In this document: piece after piece, positions 1 to 8,664 of the stretch | Layout: every line of letters starts with the position of its first letter | Numbering within the stretch: position 1 is the stretch's first letter | Position numbers and translations under genes: made by a program | The notes under the pieces: generated by a model | Databases searched by the model: none | What the model was told of the DNA's origin: nothing | The model's input: the letters and a program-made list of their open reading frames with translations, nothing else | Source: Stappia taiwanensis | Lineage (GTDB): Bacteria; Pseudomonadota; Alphaproteobacteria; Rhizobiales; Stappiaceae | DNA length: 64,000 bases | Direction: 5' to 3' | Assembly: GCF_014635285.1 (NCBI RefSeq) | Contig: NZ_BMCR01000001.1 | Coordinates: forward strand, 186,001 to 250,000

Positions 1-971
1 ACGGCGGGCTGGCGGGTCTTGCGGTCGATGACGAAATCATGCCCCTTGGGCTTGCGGCCGATGGCCTCGTCGATCGCCTGGGCCAGCAAATCGTCGCTCT
101 CCGATGCCCGCAAGGCGGCGCGCAGGTCGGCGCTGTCATCCTGGCCGAGGCACATGTAGAGCATGCCGGTGCAGGTCACCCGCACCCGGTTGCAGCTTTC
201 GCAGAAATTGTGGGTCATCGGCGTGATGAAGCCGAGGCGACCGCCGGTCTCGCGGATCGACACATAGCGGGCCGGGCCGCCGGTCTTGTAGGGGATGTCC
301 TCAAGCGTCAGCGTTTCGGCAAGATGCGCCCGCACCTGCGACAAGGGCAGATACTGATCGGTGCGGTCCTCGTTGATCTCGCCCAGCGGCATGGTTTCGA
401 TCAGCGTCAGATCGTAGCCATGCTCATGACACCAGGTCAGCATGGGCATGATCTCATGCTCGTTGACGCCCTTCAGCGCAACCATGTTGATCTTGATCTT
501 CAGGCCCGCATCGGTGGCCGCCTGAATGCCGTCCATCACCTTGCCAAGATCGCCCCAGCGGGTGATGGCATGGAACTTCTGCTTGTCCAGCGTGTCGAGC
601 GAGACGTTGATGCGGCGCAGGCCGCAGTCGTAAAGCTCGGGCGCGAAGCGGGCGAGCTGCGAGCCGTTGGTGGTCAGCGTCAGTTCTTCCAGCCGGCCAC
701 TGTCCAGATGCCGCGACAGCGAGCGGATCAGCCCCATGATGTTCTTGCGCACCAGCGGCTCGCCGCCGGTCAACCGTAGCTTGCGCACGCCCTTGTCGAT
801 GAAGGCGGTGCACAGCCGGTCCAGCTCTTCAAGCGTGAGAACATCGCGCTTGGGCAGGAACGTCATGTCCTCGGCCATGCAATAGACACAGCGGAAATCG
901 CACCTGTCCGTCACCGAGACACGCAAATAGCTGACGGTACGGCCGAAAGGGTCGATCATCGGCTGGGACAT
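1..971 (-). CDS. moaA: GTP 3',8-cyclase MoaA (3' end cut by window)
   Basis: Radical-SAM enzyme of the first step of molybdenum cofactor synthesis; it rearranges GTP to 3',8-cyclo-GTP in the cytosol. Translating the minus strand from the ATG at 971 gives an N-terminus with the CxxxCxxC motif (Cys24, Cys28, Cys31, in RCDFRCVYC) that binds the SAM 4Fe-4S cluster. Near the C-terminus [12 protein letters not shown] carries the cysteines of the second, substrate-binding cluster. 323 codons are visible. Families end about 8-10 residues after the last ones seen (a [12 protein letters not shown] stretch), so only the extreme C-terminus is missing. The gene is divergent from the DUF971 gene at 1226. 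Family assignment is firm; the cut is a window artefact. Confidence 0.97.
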   Translation of the reverse strand, partial: MSQPMIDPFGRTVSYLRVSVTDRCDFRCVYCMAEDMTFLPKRDVLTLEELDRLCTAFIDKGVRKLRLTGGEPLVRKNIMGLIRSLSRHLDSGRLEELTLTTNGSQLARFAPELYDCGLRRINVSLDTLDKQKFHAITRWGDLGKVMDGIQAATDAGLKIKINMVALKGVNEHEIMPMLTWCHEHGYDLTLIETMPLGEINEDRTDQYLPLSQVRAHLAETLTLEDIPYKTGGPARYVSIRETGGRLGFITPMTHNFCESCNRVRVTCTGMLYMCLGQDDSADLRAALRASESDDLLAQAIDEAIGRKPKGHDFVIDRKTRQPA

Positions 972-1225
972 TCTGTTTCCTCGTCTCGCCCGGCATGGCT
1001 GCGCACGCCAGCGTGTGTTCTCATTAATAGGCAAGTTAGCGTAATCCGCATGCGCGTCAATCGCCGCGCTCATGCGAACGGGCAAGGCGCGGCGACCGGT
1101 CGCCGGTGAAATCGCGACAAAGGCCTTGCCCGCACTCTGGCGATGCCTATCGTGCGAGCACATCACGATTTTCCGGACGGAGCCTGCCACTGGGCACGGC
1201 CGTCCTCATCTGAAGGAATTTTGCC

Positions 1226-1597
1226 ATGCCCGAGAGCAAGCCCTGGCCGACCGAGCTGCGCCTCAGCAAGGACCGCCGGACATTGACGGTGGTCTTCGAC
1301 AATGGCGAGAGCCACGCCTATGCGGCGGAGTATCTGCGGGTTTGTTCGCCCTCCGCCGAGGTGCAGGGGCATTCCGCCGCTCAGCGCAAGACCGTGCCGG
1401 GCAAGCGCAATGTGACGATCATCCAGATCGAACCGGTCGGCAACTACGCGGTACGGCTGCATTTCGATGACCTGCACAATACCGGCATCTTCTCCTGGGA
1501 CTACTTCCAGAAGCTGGCCCATGAGCGCGAAAGCCTGTGGGGCGGCTATCTCGCCGAGCTGGAAGAAAAGGGAATGAGCCGCGATCCTTCGGGCTGA
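1226..1597 (+). CDS. DUF971 domain protein (gamma-butyrobetaine hydroxylase-like N-terminal domain)
   Basis: 123-residue protein that is almost entirely one DUF971 module, the small domain also found at the N-terminus of gamma-butyrobetaine hydroxylases. Characteristic blocks seen are WPTELRLSKD, a CSPSAEVQGH block around residue 41 and a C-terminal GIFSWDYFQKL. Stand-alone copies are common in proteobacteria and often sit near Fe-S or molybdenum cofactor genes; their function is unsettled. The ATG is preceded by GAAGGA at good spacing. It is divergent from moaA across a 250 bp gap, which may mean a shared regulatory region. I would not assign a reaction. Confidence 0.88.
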   Translation: MPESKPWPTELRLSKDRRTLTVVFDNGESHAYAAEYLRVCSPSAEVQGHSAAQRKTVPGKRNVTIIQIEPVGNYAVRLHFDDLHNTGIFSWDYFQKLAHERESLWGGYLAELEEKGMSRDPSG

Positions 1598-1715
1598 CCG
1601 CAAGCGCCTGCCGCAGGCCATGCGACGGATGCCGGGATTTTGGCTGTGACCGATGCGGGAATCACGGGCATAGTATCTTCATAGGTCCGAAAGGGAATCG
1701 ACGGAGATCATCGCC

Positions 1716-2408
1716 GTGCATCTTGGAACCAGTCGCCCCGCCACGAAGACACGAGAGTTGAGCCGCCGGTCCTTGTTGCTTGGACTTCCGCTTCTGCTTG
1801 CGGCATGTCAGGGCGCGTCAAGCCGGGTGCGGGTTGCGGGGCTTGGCTCCTACGCCAGCGCGACGCCCAATTACGCTTCCGCCTACGCGCCGGTGCGCGA
1901 TGGCGGCTTCAACCTGCCGGCCATTCCCTATCAGGAGTTCGATCCGCAGTACCTGCGCCAGACCGTGCGCTACTACACGGCGGAGGAGCCGGGCACGATC
2001 ATCGTCGATCCGAGATCGAAGTTTCTCTATCTGGTTCAGCCGGGCGGACAGGCGATCCGCTATGGCATCGGCGTTGGCCGTGCGGGCTTTGCCTGGTCGG
2101 GCGATGCGACCATCCGCTTCAAGCGCGAATGGCCCAAGTGGTTCCCGCCCGATGAGATGATCGCCCGCGATCCGAAGCTGGAGAAATACCGCAATGGCCA
2201 GGACGGCGGCCCGCGCAACCCCATCGGCGCGCGCGGCCTTTACCTCTGGCAAGGCAATGTCGATACGCTCTACCGCATTCACGGCACCAATCAGCCGCGT
2301 AGCATCGGCACCAATGCCTCCAGCGGCTGCATCCGCATGTGGCAGCAGGACATCATCGACCTCTACGACCGGGTCAACGTCGGCGCGAAGGTGGTGGTGT
2401 TGAGCTGA
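1716..2408 (+). CDS. L,D-transpeptidase, predicted lipoprotein (YkuD domain)
   Basis: Peptidoglycan cross-linking enzyme of the ErfK/YbiS/YkuD family that makes 3-3 cross-links or attaches proteins to peptidoglycan in the periplasm. The GTG start is chosen because GGAG lies 8 bases upstream and because it gives a complete export signal: an RR pair at 17-18, a hydrophobic stretch, and a lipobox LAAC ending at Cys31. The YkuD domain occupies about residues 95-229, with His189 (IHGTN) and the nucleophile Cys205 in SSGCIRM. The twin arginine may mark a Tat substrate, but the consensus is incomplete. A second, shorter paralogue lies at 3197 and a large one (ldtP) at 50202. Confidence 0.93.
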   Translation: MHLGTSRPATKTRELSRRSLLLGLPLLLAACQGASSRVRVAGLGSYASATPNYASAYAPVRDGGFNLPAIPYQEFDPQYLRQTVRYYTAEEPGTIIVDPRSKFLYLVQPGGQAIRYGIGVGRAGFAWSGDATIRFKREWPKWFPPDEMIARDPKLEKYRNGQDGGPRNPIGARGLYLWQGNVDTLYRIHGTNQPRSIGTNASSGCIRMWQQDIIDLYDRVNVGAKVVVLS

Positions 2409-2453
2409 TCCGGCCCTTGCGGCGCAGAAGGCCGGCGGCCGGGGACTGTTCGG

Positions 2454-2915
2454 TCACTTGATTTCCCGCGCCAGCTGTTCCGCATAGGCGACGATTGCAG
2501 CGATATCGTCATGAACGAGAATGACTTCGGTGATGGTGGCCGGGTGGTCCGGTGCGCGGGCGGCATCGCCGACAAAGCGCACATGCGCGGGATGAGGGCG
2601 GCGCACGTGAAAGGTCTGGAACCGGTCCTGCCAGTCGTCCAACGCCTTGATCAGGATCATGAAGGACGGGGTCGAGGCAATGCCGCCCATCCGGTTGTCC
2701 GGGCTGATCACATGGCAGCGGGCGCAGTGTTGCCGTGACAGTTCCTTGCCGCGCTGCGCAAGCGCGCTTTCTTCGGCGGTTGCCGTGGGGCCGGTCAGGG
2801 CGAGGGTGGCGAGAAGGGCAAGGCCACTGGCAAGACGGCCCGAACCGCTCGCAAGCGCGCGGCGCCGGAAGGTGAGGTAGAGCTGCGAGGTTCGTGGTCG
2901 TTTGCCCTGTCGCAT
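2454..2915 (-). CDS. Small periplasmic c-type cytochrome
   Basis: 153 residues with an arginine-rich N-terminus, a hydrophobic export segment (about residues 26-45) and a single haem-c attachment motif CARCH near residue 63. Met residues in DNRMGG and PSFMIL are candidate axial ligands, but I cannot say which is used. Small mono-haem cytochromes of this layout are common in alphaproteobacteria and carry electrons in the periplasm; the partner is unknown. It is convergent with the L,D-transpeptidase at 1716 (45 bp between stops) and followed upstream by another L,D-transpeptidase. A GGGAAG ribosome site precedes the ATG. Confidence 0.82.
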   Translation of the reverse strand: MRQGKRPRTSQLYLTFRRRALASGSGRLASGLALLATLALTGPTATAEESALAQRGKELSRQHCARCHVISPDNRMGGIASTPSFMILIKALDDWQDRFQTFHVRRPHPAHVRFVGDAARAPDHPATITEVILVHDDIAAIVAYAEQLAREIK

Positions 2916-3125
2916 CGTTGGTCTTCCCGTCCTTCGTTCAGGGACGTCACCTGACCAAGGGTACGCTCGTGCGAAAGGCGAGAAAAGGGCAAGGCTCCCT
3001 CTCTGCGTCGCCCCGGCCCCCGCGCCGAGATCGGAGAGCCCGAAGAGGTACGTTTTGTTGGGGCTGGAGCCGGAAGGCCCGCGGCTCGCAGGTCCCGGCT
3101 CGCGCTGAAGGGCTTGATCCTCACG

Positions 3126-3155
3126 AAAAAGGCCGGGCTTGCACCCGGCCTTTCG
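3126..3155 (-). terminator. Rho-independent terminator of the L,D-transpeptidase at 3197
   Basis: Perfect 10 bp stem: AAAGGCCGGG (3128-3137), a 6-base loop, then CCCGGCCTTT (3144-3153). Read on the minus strand the hairpin ends in a run of five T. It lies 44 bp beyond the stop codon of the minus-strand L,D-transpeptidase. The rest of the 2916-3196 gap shows no gene. Confidence 0.85.
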
Positions 3156-3196
3156 TGCATTGGGCTTCTCAGGAAAGCCTAGTTTTTTCAGGCTGC

Positions 3197-3787
3197 TTAG
3201 CGGCGAACCACAACCTTCGCGCCAACGTTGACGTTGTCGTAGAGGTGAACGACGTCGTCATTGGCCATGCGGATGCAGCCGGAAGAGACGGCGGTGCCGA
3301 TGGTCCAGGGCTCGTTCGAGCCGTGAATGCGATAGAGCGTGGAGCCGATGTACATGGCGCGGGCGCCGAGCGGGTTGTTCGGCCCGCCTTTCATGTGTGC
3401 CGGCAGCTTCTGTCCCTTGGCGCGGGCGCGGGCACGCATCTGCGGCGGCGGCGTCCAGCCCGGCCATTCGGCCTTGCGGCTGACGCGGTGCGTGCCGGAC
3501 CACTGGAAGCCTTCTCGGCCGACGCCGATGCCGTACTTCATCGCCTTGCCGCCAGGCAGGACGTGATAGAGCCGGCGCTCGCCGGTGTCGACGATGATGG
3601 TGCCGGGCGCGTAAGGCCCCTTGTAGCTCACCCGCTTGCGCGGAATGGGCGATTTGCCGCTTGTAATGCCGTAGGCGTTGTACTCGACCCACTGGCGCGT
3701 GGCGGGGTCGAAGACCCGTGCCGACAAGGCGGGCGTTGCCACGAGTGCGGCGGTTATGGCGATGGCTGTGAAACGGAAGATACGCAT
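3197..3787 (-). CDS. L,D-transpeptidase, secreted (YkuD domain)
   Basis: 196-residue periplasmic L,D-transpeptidase made of a cleavable signal peptide (MRIFRFTA...ATPALSA) and one YkuD domain. Catalytic signature: YRIHGSNEPWTIG followed by SSGCIRM with the Cys nucleophile. It retains the small N-terminal block (RVFDPATRQWVEY) seen in many rhizobial paralogues. The ATG at 3787 is preferred over one four codons upstream because GGGGA lies just before it. It is likely a single-gene unit, ending at the terminator at 3126. Members of this family are highly multiplied in the Hyphomicrobiales; which cross-link this copy makes cannot be told from sequence. Confidence 0.93.
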   Translation of the reverse strand: MRIFRFTAIAITAALVATPALSARVFDPATRQWVEYNAYGITSGKSPIPRKRVSYKGPYAPGTIIVDTGERRLYHVLPGGKAMKYGIGVGREGFQWSGTHRVSRKAEWPGWTPPPQMRARARAKGQKLPAHMKGGPNNPLGARAMYIGSTLYRIHGSNEPWTIGTAVSSGCIRMANDDVVHLYDNVNVGAKVVVRR

Positions 3788-3976
3788 TTTTATCCCCATC
3801 CGGTCGATTTGACACTGCCCCCAGCGGCAGGGAAATTGTGGGTTTATATGGTCCGTATTTTCCCTTGCGATCCTGTTAATGGCGCCCGGGAAAGACCATG
3901 CGCAACCCTAGTGTACCCCCGCCCGTGGGCAGTGACGGGAATCACATCCGCGTGAGGTCTTGTCAGAGGGCGGGGT

Positions 3977-3999
3977 GAGGCGGCGCTGAACGCCGCCTC
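3977..3999 (-). terminator. Hairpin downstream of fumarase, possible terminator
   Basis: GAGGCGGCG (3977-3985), loop CTGAA, CGCCGCCTC (3991-3999): a perfect 9 bp GC stem just after the fumarase stop codon. No T-run follows, so termination may be inefficient or Rho-assisted. Confidence 0.5.
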
Positions 4000-4005
4000 C
4001 AGAGA

Positions 4006-5640
4006 TCAACCGAGGTTCAATTCCTTAAAGAAGTCATTGCCCTTGTCGTCAATGACGATGAAGGCCGGGAAGTCCTCGACCTCGATGCGCCAGATGGCTT
4101 CCATGCCGAGTTCCTCGAACTCGACCACTTCGACCTTCTTGATGCAGTCCTGGGCAAGGCGCGCGGCGGGCCCGCCGATCGAGCCGAGGTAGAAGCCGCC
4201 ATGGGCCTGACAGGCGCGCCGCACCTGGGCCGAACGGTTGCCCTTGGCCAGCATCACCATGGAGCCGCCCGCCGCCTGGAACTGGTCGACGAAGGCATCC
4301 ATGCGCCCGGCCGTGGTCGGGCCGAAGGAACCGGAGGCATAGCCTTCCGGTGTCTTTGCCGGGCCGGCGTAATAGATCGGATGGTTCTTGAAATAGTCGG
4401 GCAGCGGCTCGCCGGCCTCAAGCATGGCCCGGAGCTTGGCATGGGCAAGGTCGCGGGCGACGATCACCGGACCGGTGAGCGACAGCCGGGTCTTGATCGG
4501 ATGCTTCGACAGCTCCGCGAGGATTTCCGGCATCGGCCGGGTCAGATCGATGCGCACCACATGGTCGGACAGGGCCTCTTCGCCAACTTCCGGCATGTAC
4601 TTGTGCGGCTCGCGCTCCAGCTCCTCCAGGAAGACGCCCTCGCGGGTGATCTTGCCGACGGCCTGACGGTCGGCGGAACAGGAGACGCCGATGCCGATCG
4701 GCAGGGATGCGCCGTGGCGCGGCAGGCGGATCACCCGCACGTCATGGCAGAAATACTTGCCGCCGAACTGGGCGCCGACGCCGGTCGCCTGGGTCAGCTT
4801 GTGGATCTGCTCTTCCATCTCCGTGTCGCGGAAGGCATTGCCAAGCTCGGAGCCTTCGGTCGGCAAGCCGTCGAGGTAGCGGGCGGAGGCGAGCTTCACC
4901 GTCTTCAGGTTGGTCTCCGCGCTGGTGCCGCCGATGACGATGGCCAGGTGATAGGGCGGGCAGGCGGCAGTGCCGAGGGTGAGGATCTTTTCCTTCAGGA
5001 ATTCCACCAGCCGCTCCGGCGTCAGCAGCGCCGGGGTGCCCTGGAACAGGAAGGTCTTGTTGGCCGATCCGCCGCCCTTGGCCATGAACAGGAACTTGTA
5101 CTCGTCCTCGCCCTCCGCATAGAGGTCGACCTGGGCCGGCATGTTGTTGGAGGTGTTCTTCTCCTCGAACATGGACAGCGGGGCGAGCTGTGAGTAGCGC
5201 AGGTTCTTCTTGAAGTAGGCGTCGCGCGCGCCTTCGCCGAGCTTGGCCTCGTCGCTGCCGTCGGTCCAGATCCGGCGGCCCTTCTTGCCCATGATGATGG
5301 CGGTGCCGGTGTCCTGGCACATGGGCAGGACACCATGGGCGGCGATATTGGCGTTCTTCAGAAGGTCGAAGGCGACGAACTTGTCGTTCTCCGTCGCCTC
5401 CGGATCCTCAAGGATCTTGGCGAGCTGGGCCAGATGCCCGGGACGCAGGAAATGGTTGATGTCGGCGAAGGCTTCCTCGGCCAGGAGCCGCAGCGCCTCC
5501 GGCTCGACCATCAGCACCTCTTCACCGTTGAAGGTGGCGGTGGAGACGTGGTCGGAGGTCAGCTTGCGATAGGGGGTGGTGTCCTTGGCAAGCGGGAACA
5601 GCGGCGAGTGCCGGTAGTCGGGGGTCTGTGGCTCGGACAT
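4006..5640 (-). CDS. fumA: Class I fumarate hydratase (4Fe-4S)
   Basis: TCA-cycle enzyme interconverting fumarate and malate, of the oxygen-sensitive iron-sulphur type and unrelated to class II FumC. 544 residues is the full single-chain length (alpha plus beta domains fused). Visible signatures include MCQDTGTAI with a cluster cysteine near residue 108, the GGTSAETNL block, a cysteine in [19 protein letters not shown], and the C-terminal beta domain with GPTTAGRMD and LAKGNRS. An AAGG ribosome site precedes the ATG. It stands alone, with its own hairpin at 3977. Confidence 0.97.
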   Translation of the reverse strand: MSEPQTPDYRHSPLFPLAKDTTPYRKLTSDHVSTATFNGEEVLMVEPEALRLLAEEAFADINHFLRPGHLAQLAKILEDPEATENDKFVAFDLLKNANIAAHGVLPMCQDTGTAIIMGKKGRRIWTDGSDEAKLGEGARDAYFKKNLRYSQLAPLSMFEEKNTSNNMPAQVDLYAEGEDEYKFLFMAKGGGSANKTFLFQGTPALLTPERLVEFLKEKILTLGTAACPPYHLAIVIGGTSAETNLKTVKLASARYLDGLPTEGSELGNAFRDTEMEEQIHKLTQATGVGAQFGGKYFCHDVRVIRLPRHGASLPIGIGVSCSADRQAVGKITREGVFLEELEREPHKYMPEVGEEALSDHVVRIDLTRPMPEILAELSKHPIKTRLSLTGPVIVARDLAHAKLRAMLEAGEPLPDYFKNHPIYYAGPAKTPEGYASGSFGPTTAGRMDAFVDQFQAAGGSMVMLAKGNRSAQVRRACQAHGGFYLGSIGGPAARLAQDCIKKVEVVEFEELGMEAIWRIEVEDFPAFIVIDDKGNDFFKELNLG

Positions 5641-5764
5641 CGGATGACCTTGGCTTTTCGAAAAAGGAGGAATGGGGTCGCCGCCTTGTACGCCATCCAG
5701 CCACCGCCCGCCAAGAGAGCGGTGGGAGATTTTGCCGGCACAAGGCTGCCCGCTCGCGTGCCGC

Positions 5765-6328
5765 TCAGCGGGTCGCGGTGATGTCGAGCCGGACGGTGAC
5801 CGCGTCGGCCACGGTCGCGGCCGGAATATCGGCGCCGATCCCGAACAGCATCCGCATCAACGAGACCTCGGCTGTCGCATGCGCCGTATCGCCGTCGATG
5901 GTCAGCGTGAACGGCAGGGTCAGCGGTTGTTCCCGGTCCTTGATCGTCAACCGGCCTTCGGCGGCGTAGCTGTCGCCGCCGGTCGCGGTGATGCTGTCGG
6001 ATACGAACACCGCCTTGGGAAAGGCCGCCACATTGAACCAGGCTTCGCTCGGCAGGGTCTGATCGATCTGCATCTGTCCTGTGGTGGCCGAACCTGTCTC
6101 GATCTCCGCCCGAATGCTGGCATTGGCAAGATCGGCCGGATCGAGCCGGATCTGCGCCGACCAGGTGGCGAAGGTGCCCTTCACCGGGCTTTCGCCCTGC
6201 TGGGCGGTAAAGCTCAGCGAACTGGCGCCAGGCTCGACGGTCCAGTCGGAGGCGGCGGCGGGAAGCGCGGCGAGGACGAGGGCCGTGCCGGCGAAAAGAA
6301 GGCGTGTCAGGGCCGAAGGGGCGCGCAT
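5765..6328 (-). CDS. YceI family periplasmic protein (copy 2 of cluster)
   Basis: Small secreted protein of the YceI family, beta-barrel proteins that in characterised members bind polyisoprenoids such as quinone-like lipids. Signal peptide [14 protein letters not shown]...LPAAAS, then the mature [17 protein letters not shown] opening and the C-terminal LMRMLFGIG block. I chose the ATG at 6328 (GGAG just upstream). A GTG at 6370 overlaps the cytochrome b561 stop but would put 14 non-signal-like residues in front of the signal peptide. Third gene of a yceI-cytb561-yceI cluster; close spacing suggests one transcript. Confidence 0.88.
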   Translation of the reverse strand: MRAPSALTRLLFAGTALVLAALPAAASDWTVEPGASSLSFTAQQGESPVKGTFATWSAQIRLDPADLANASIRAEIETGSATTGQMQIDQTLPSEAWFNVAAFPKAVFVSDSITATGGDSYAAEGRLTIKDREQPLTLPFTLTIDGDTAHATAEVSLMRMLFGIGADIPAATVADAVTVRLDITATR

Positions 6329-6366
6329 GGGGAACTCCGGAACAAGATTGAGGAAGAGGGGGGCGA

Positions 6367-6966
6367 TCACTCTGCCGTCTCGGCGTCTTGCCGGGCCGGC
6401 CGGGTCGAGAGCATCCGGGTCAGCACGGTATCGCGGTCGTAGAAGTGATGTTTGAGCGCGGCGGCGACATGCACCGCCAGCAGCAGAAGAAGGAACAGGC
6501 CGAGCGCCTCATGCACCTGTTTCAAGGTGGCTTCCGCCTGCGCCAGGGTGCCGAGCTCCGCGGGAACCGGCAGATGCGGCACCGGCAGGGTGTTGAACAG
6601 GACGGTGGGGATGCCCCAGGGCGAACTGGAGACCATCAGCCAGCCAGACAGCGGCAGGGCGAGCAGCACCGCATAGAGGCCGGCATGGCCAAGAGCGGCG
6701 GCAAGACGCAGCAGCAAGGGCGTTCCCTCCGGCAGCTTCGGCGCCGGATTGACCGCCTTCCACACAAGGCGGAGACCCGCGAGCGCGAGCACGACGAAAC
6801 CGAAGGACTTGTGCCATTGGTAGAGCGCGAAGGTCTGCGGGTCCGTCGGCTCCAGCCCGGACATGTACTTGCCGAGGATGAACAGGCCGGCGACAAGAAC
6901 GGCCATGGTCCAGTGAAACGCGATGGCAACGGTTCCGTAGCCGGTCTGTGTGTTGCGCAGCTGCAT
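6367..6966 (-). CDS. Cytochrome b561 family protein
   Basis: 199-residue four-helix inner-membrane dihaem cytochrome b of the bacterial b561 (YodB/YceJ) family, which exchanges electrons between the quinone pool and periplasmic partners. Candidate haem histidines lie in FHWTMA (helix 1), YQWHKSFG (helix 2), LKQVHEALG and LAVHVAAALKHHF (helix 4). It is flanked on both sides by YceI genes, the arrangement seen in yceJ-yceI of enterobacteria, which supports a joint role in quinone or isoprenoid redox chemistry. An AAGGAGAGC ribosome site precedes the ATG. Confidence 0.93.
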   Translation of the reverse strand: MQLRNTQTGYGTVAIAFHWTMAVLVAGLFILGKYMSGLEPTDPQTFALYQWHKSFGFVVLALAGLRLVWKAVNPAPKLPEGTPLLLRLAAALGHAGLYAVLLALPLSGWLMVSSSPWGIPTVLFNTLPVPHLPVPAELGTLAQAEATLKQVHEALGLFLLLLLAVHVAAALKHHFYDRDTVLTRMLSTRPARQDAETAE

Positions 6967-7064
6967 CGAGCTCTCCTTTGCCCGGATCGGACCGGAGCGC
7001 GGCGACGACGGGAAAATCCCCGATCCGTTTGCCGCGCCCGCTCCGCCGAGACCTGTTCTCGTGC

Positions 7065-7640
7065 TTACTTCGCCTGCAAGGCTTCAGCGCTGAACGAAAT
7101 CGTGATCTCGTCGCCGACATAGGGCAGGAACATGGTCATGTCATAGTCCGAGCGCTTGATCACCGCTTTCGCGTCGAGCCCCACCGCCGGCACCTTGGCC
7201 ATCGGATGCTCGCCAACCGTGTTGACCGTAACATCGAAGGTCACCGGCTTGGTGATACCCTTGATGGTCAGATCGCCGCTGACTTCCAGCGTGTTGTCGC
7301 CGGTCTTGCGCACCTCGGTGGAGGAGAAGCTGGCCTGCGGATGGGTTTCGATGCCGAAGAAATCGGCGCTCTTCAGGTGGTTGTCGCGCTCTTCCCAGAA
7401 AGTGTCCAGGGTGGCCACATCGACTTTCATGGCAATCTTGGAGTTTTCCGGCGCGTCGAGATCGATGACCAGATCGCCGGTCCAGTCGCCGAAGCGGCCA
7501 TCGGTGGTCGAGTAGCCGAGGTGATTGTAGGAAAAGCTCAGGTTGGCATGGGACTTGTCAAAGTCATAGGCGACCGGTTCTGCAAGAACAGGGGCGGCAG
7601 ACAAAACGGAGGCAAGGGCCGCGGCGGCGGTGCGGATCAT
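7065..7640 (-). CDS. YceI family periplasmic protein (copy 1 of cluster)
   Basis: 191-residue secreted YceI protein: signal peptide MIRTAAAALASVLSAAPVLA followed by EPVAYDFDKSHANLSFSYNHLG, a typical YceI opening. The later blocks VSGDLTIKGITKPVTFDV and IKRSDYDMTMFLPYVGDEI are highly characteristic of the family. First gene of the cluster with cytochrome b561 and the second YceI. The two YceI copies are clearly different in sequence, so this is not a recent duplication. The ATG has a GGAG site. Confidence 0.93.
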   Translation of the reverse strand: MIRTAAAALASVLSAAPVLAEPVAYDFDKSHANLSFSYNHLGYSTTDGRFGDWTGDLVIDLDAPENSKIAMKVDVATLDTFWEERDNHLKSADFFGIETHPQASFSSTEVRKTGDNTLEVSGDLTIKGITKPVTFDVTVNTVGEHPMAKVPAVGLDAKAVIKRSDYDMTMFLPYVGDEITISFSAEALQAK

Positions 7641-7749
7641 GGGGTATCTCCTCAGGTGAAACGTGCGGTGAACTGAAAACGCCGGTGCGGCGCTCGCCCG
7701 TCACACATCGCCCCGCGAGGGCGCCGCTTCAACTGCGTGGCCTTGAATT

Positions 7750-7774
7750 CACTGTTCGCGGTGGGTGAACAGTG
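7750..7774. promoter_or_regulatory. Inverted repeat in the divergent yceI/GST region
   Basis: CACTGTTC (7750-7757), nine bases, GAACAGTG (7767-7774): a perfect 8 bp inverted repeat in the 259 bp gap between the divergent yceI (start 7640) and glutathione S-transferase (start 7900) genes. It could be an operator or an mRNA hairpin. No protein is assigned. Confidence 0.4.
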
Positions 7775-7899
7775 CCGCGAGCGCTGCACGTCATTCGTGC
7801 TCTTGCGCGTACGCTTACGCTGAGGCAGGCTGCAATCCCAGCCACACAAGGGCGGCCTGCGGCGACACGCTGCGGCGATACACAAGCGGGGAGTTCAGA

Positions 7900-8592
7900 A
7901 TGATCGACCTGTACACCTGGTCCACGCCGAACGGGCGCAAGGTGTCCATCATGCTGGAGGAATGCGGGCTGGACTACACGGTCTACCCGGTGGACATCCG
8001 CAACCGCGAGCAGCACCGCCCCGCCTTTGTGCAGATCTCGCCCAACAGCAAGATCCCGGCGATTATCGATCGCGAAGCGGGTGTCAGCCTGATGGAGTCC
8101 GGCGCGATCCTGCTCTACCTGGCGGAGAAGACCGGCAAGCTCTTGCCGCCATCCGGACCGGCGCGGCTGCGGGTGATCGAGTGGCTGATGTGGCAGATGG
8201 GCGGGCTCGGCCCGATGCTGGGGCAGGCCCATCACTTCCTGCATTTCAATCCGGGCAGGGCGGCCTACGCGGAAGAGCGCTACCACGGCGAGGCCGCGCG
8301 GCTCTACCGCGTGCTCGACGGTCAGTTGCGCGACCACGAATTCGTGGCCGGTGAGTACTCAATCGCCGATGTGTCGATCTGGCCGTGGATCAGCCGGTTC
8401 GAATGGCAGCGGATCGATCTTGCCGATTTTCCCAATGTGCGGCGCTGGTACGAGACGCTGGCCGCCCGTCCGGCCGTGCAGAAGGGCTACGATGTGCCGG
8501 AAAAAACCAATCCGGTGCCGATGCCCGGTGATCGGCCTGGCCTGTCCCTGGTGGCCGAGCCGGAGAGTGGCCCGGAGATCGGGGCGGAATAG
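7900..8592 (+). CDS. Glutathione S-transferase family protein (nu-class / YfcG-like)
   Basis: 230-residue GST with thioredoxin-fold N-domain (MIDLYTWSTPNGRKVSIMLEE; the TPNG turn is the signature of the nu class, which includes E. coli YfcG and acts as a disulphide-bond reductase on glutathione disulphide) and an all-helical C-domain containing LMWQMGGLGPMLGQAHHF. The start is at 7900: the frame is open 45 codons further up, but the upstream part is unlike any GST. It faces a second nu-class GST at 8665 tail to tail. The substrate cannot be told. Confidence 0.92.
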   Translation: MIDLYTWSTPNGRKVSIMLEECGLDYTVYPVDIRNREQHRPAFVQISPNSKIPAIIDREAGVSLMESGAILLYLAEKTGKLLPPSGPARLRVIEWLMWQMGGLGPMLGQAHHFLHFNPGRAAYAEERYHGEAARLYRVLDGQLRDHEFVAGEYSIADVSIWPWISRFEWQRIDLADFPNVRRWYETLAARPAVQKGYDVPEKTNPVPMPGDRPGLSLVAEPESGPEIGAE

Positions 8593-8664
8593 GCCGCCCG
8601 AGACACGTCGTGGAACATGTCGTCGTGCGGCCTTGCCTGGCGGTTTCTTCCCGAGCGTCCTGGA

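Noticed and set aside
2894..3955. 353-codon open frame on the plus strand over the minus-strand L,D-transpeptidase
   Set aside because: Shadow of the transpeptidase, which has signal peptide, His and Cys motifs and its own terminator.
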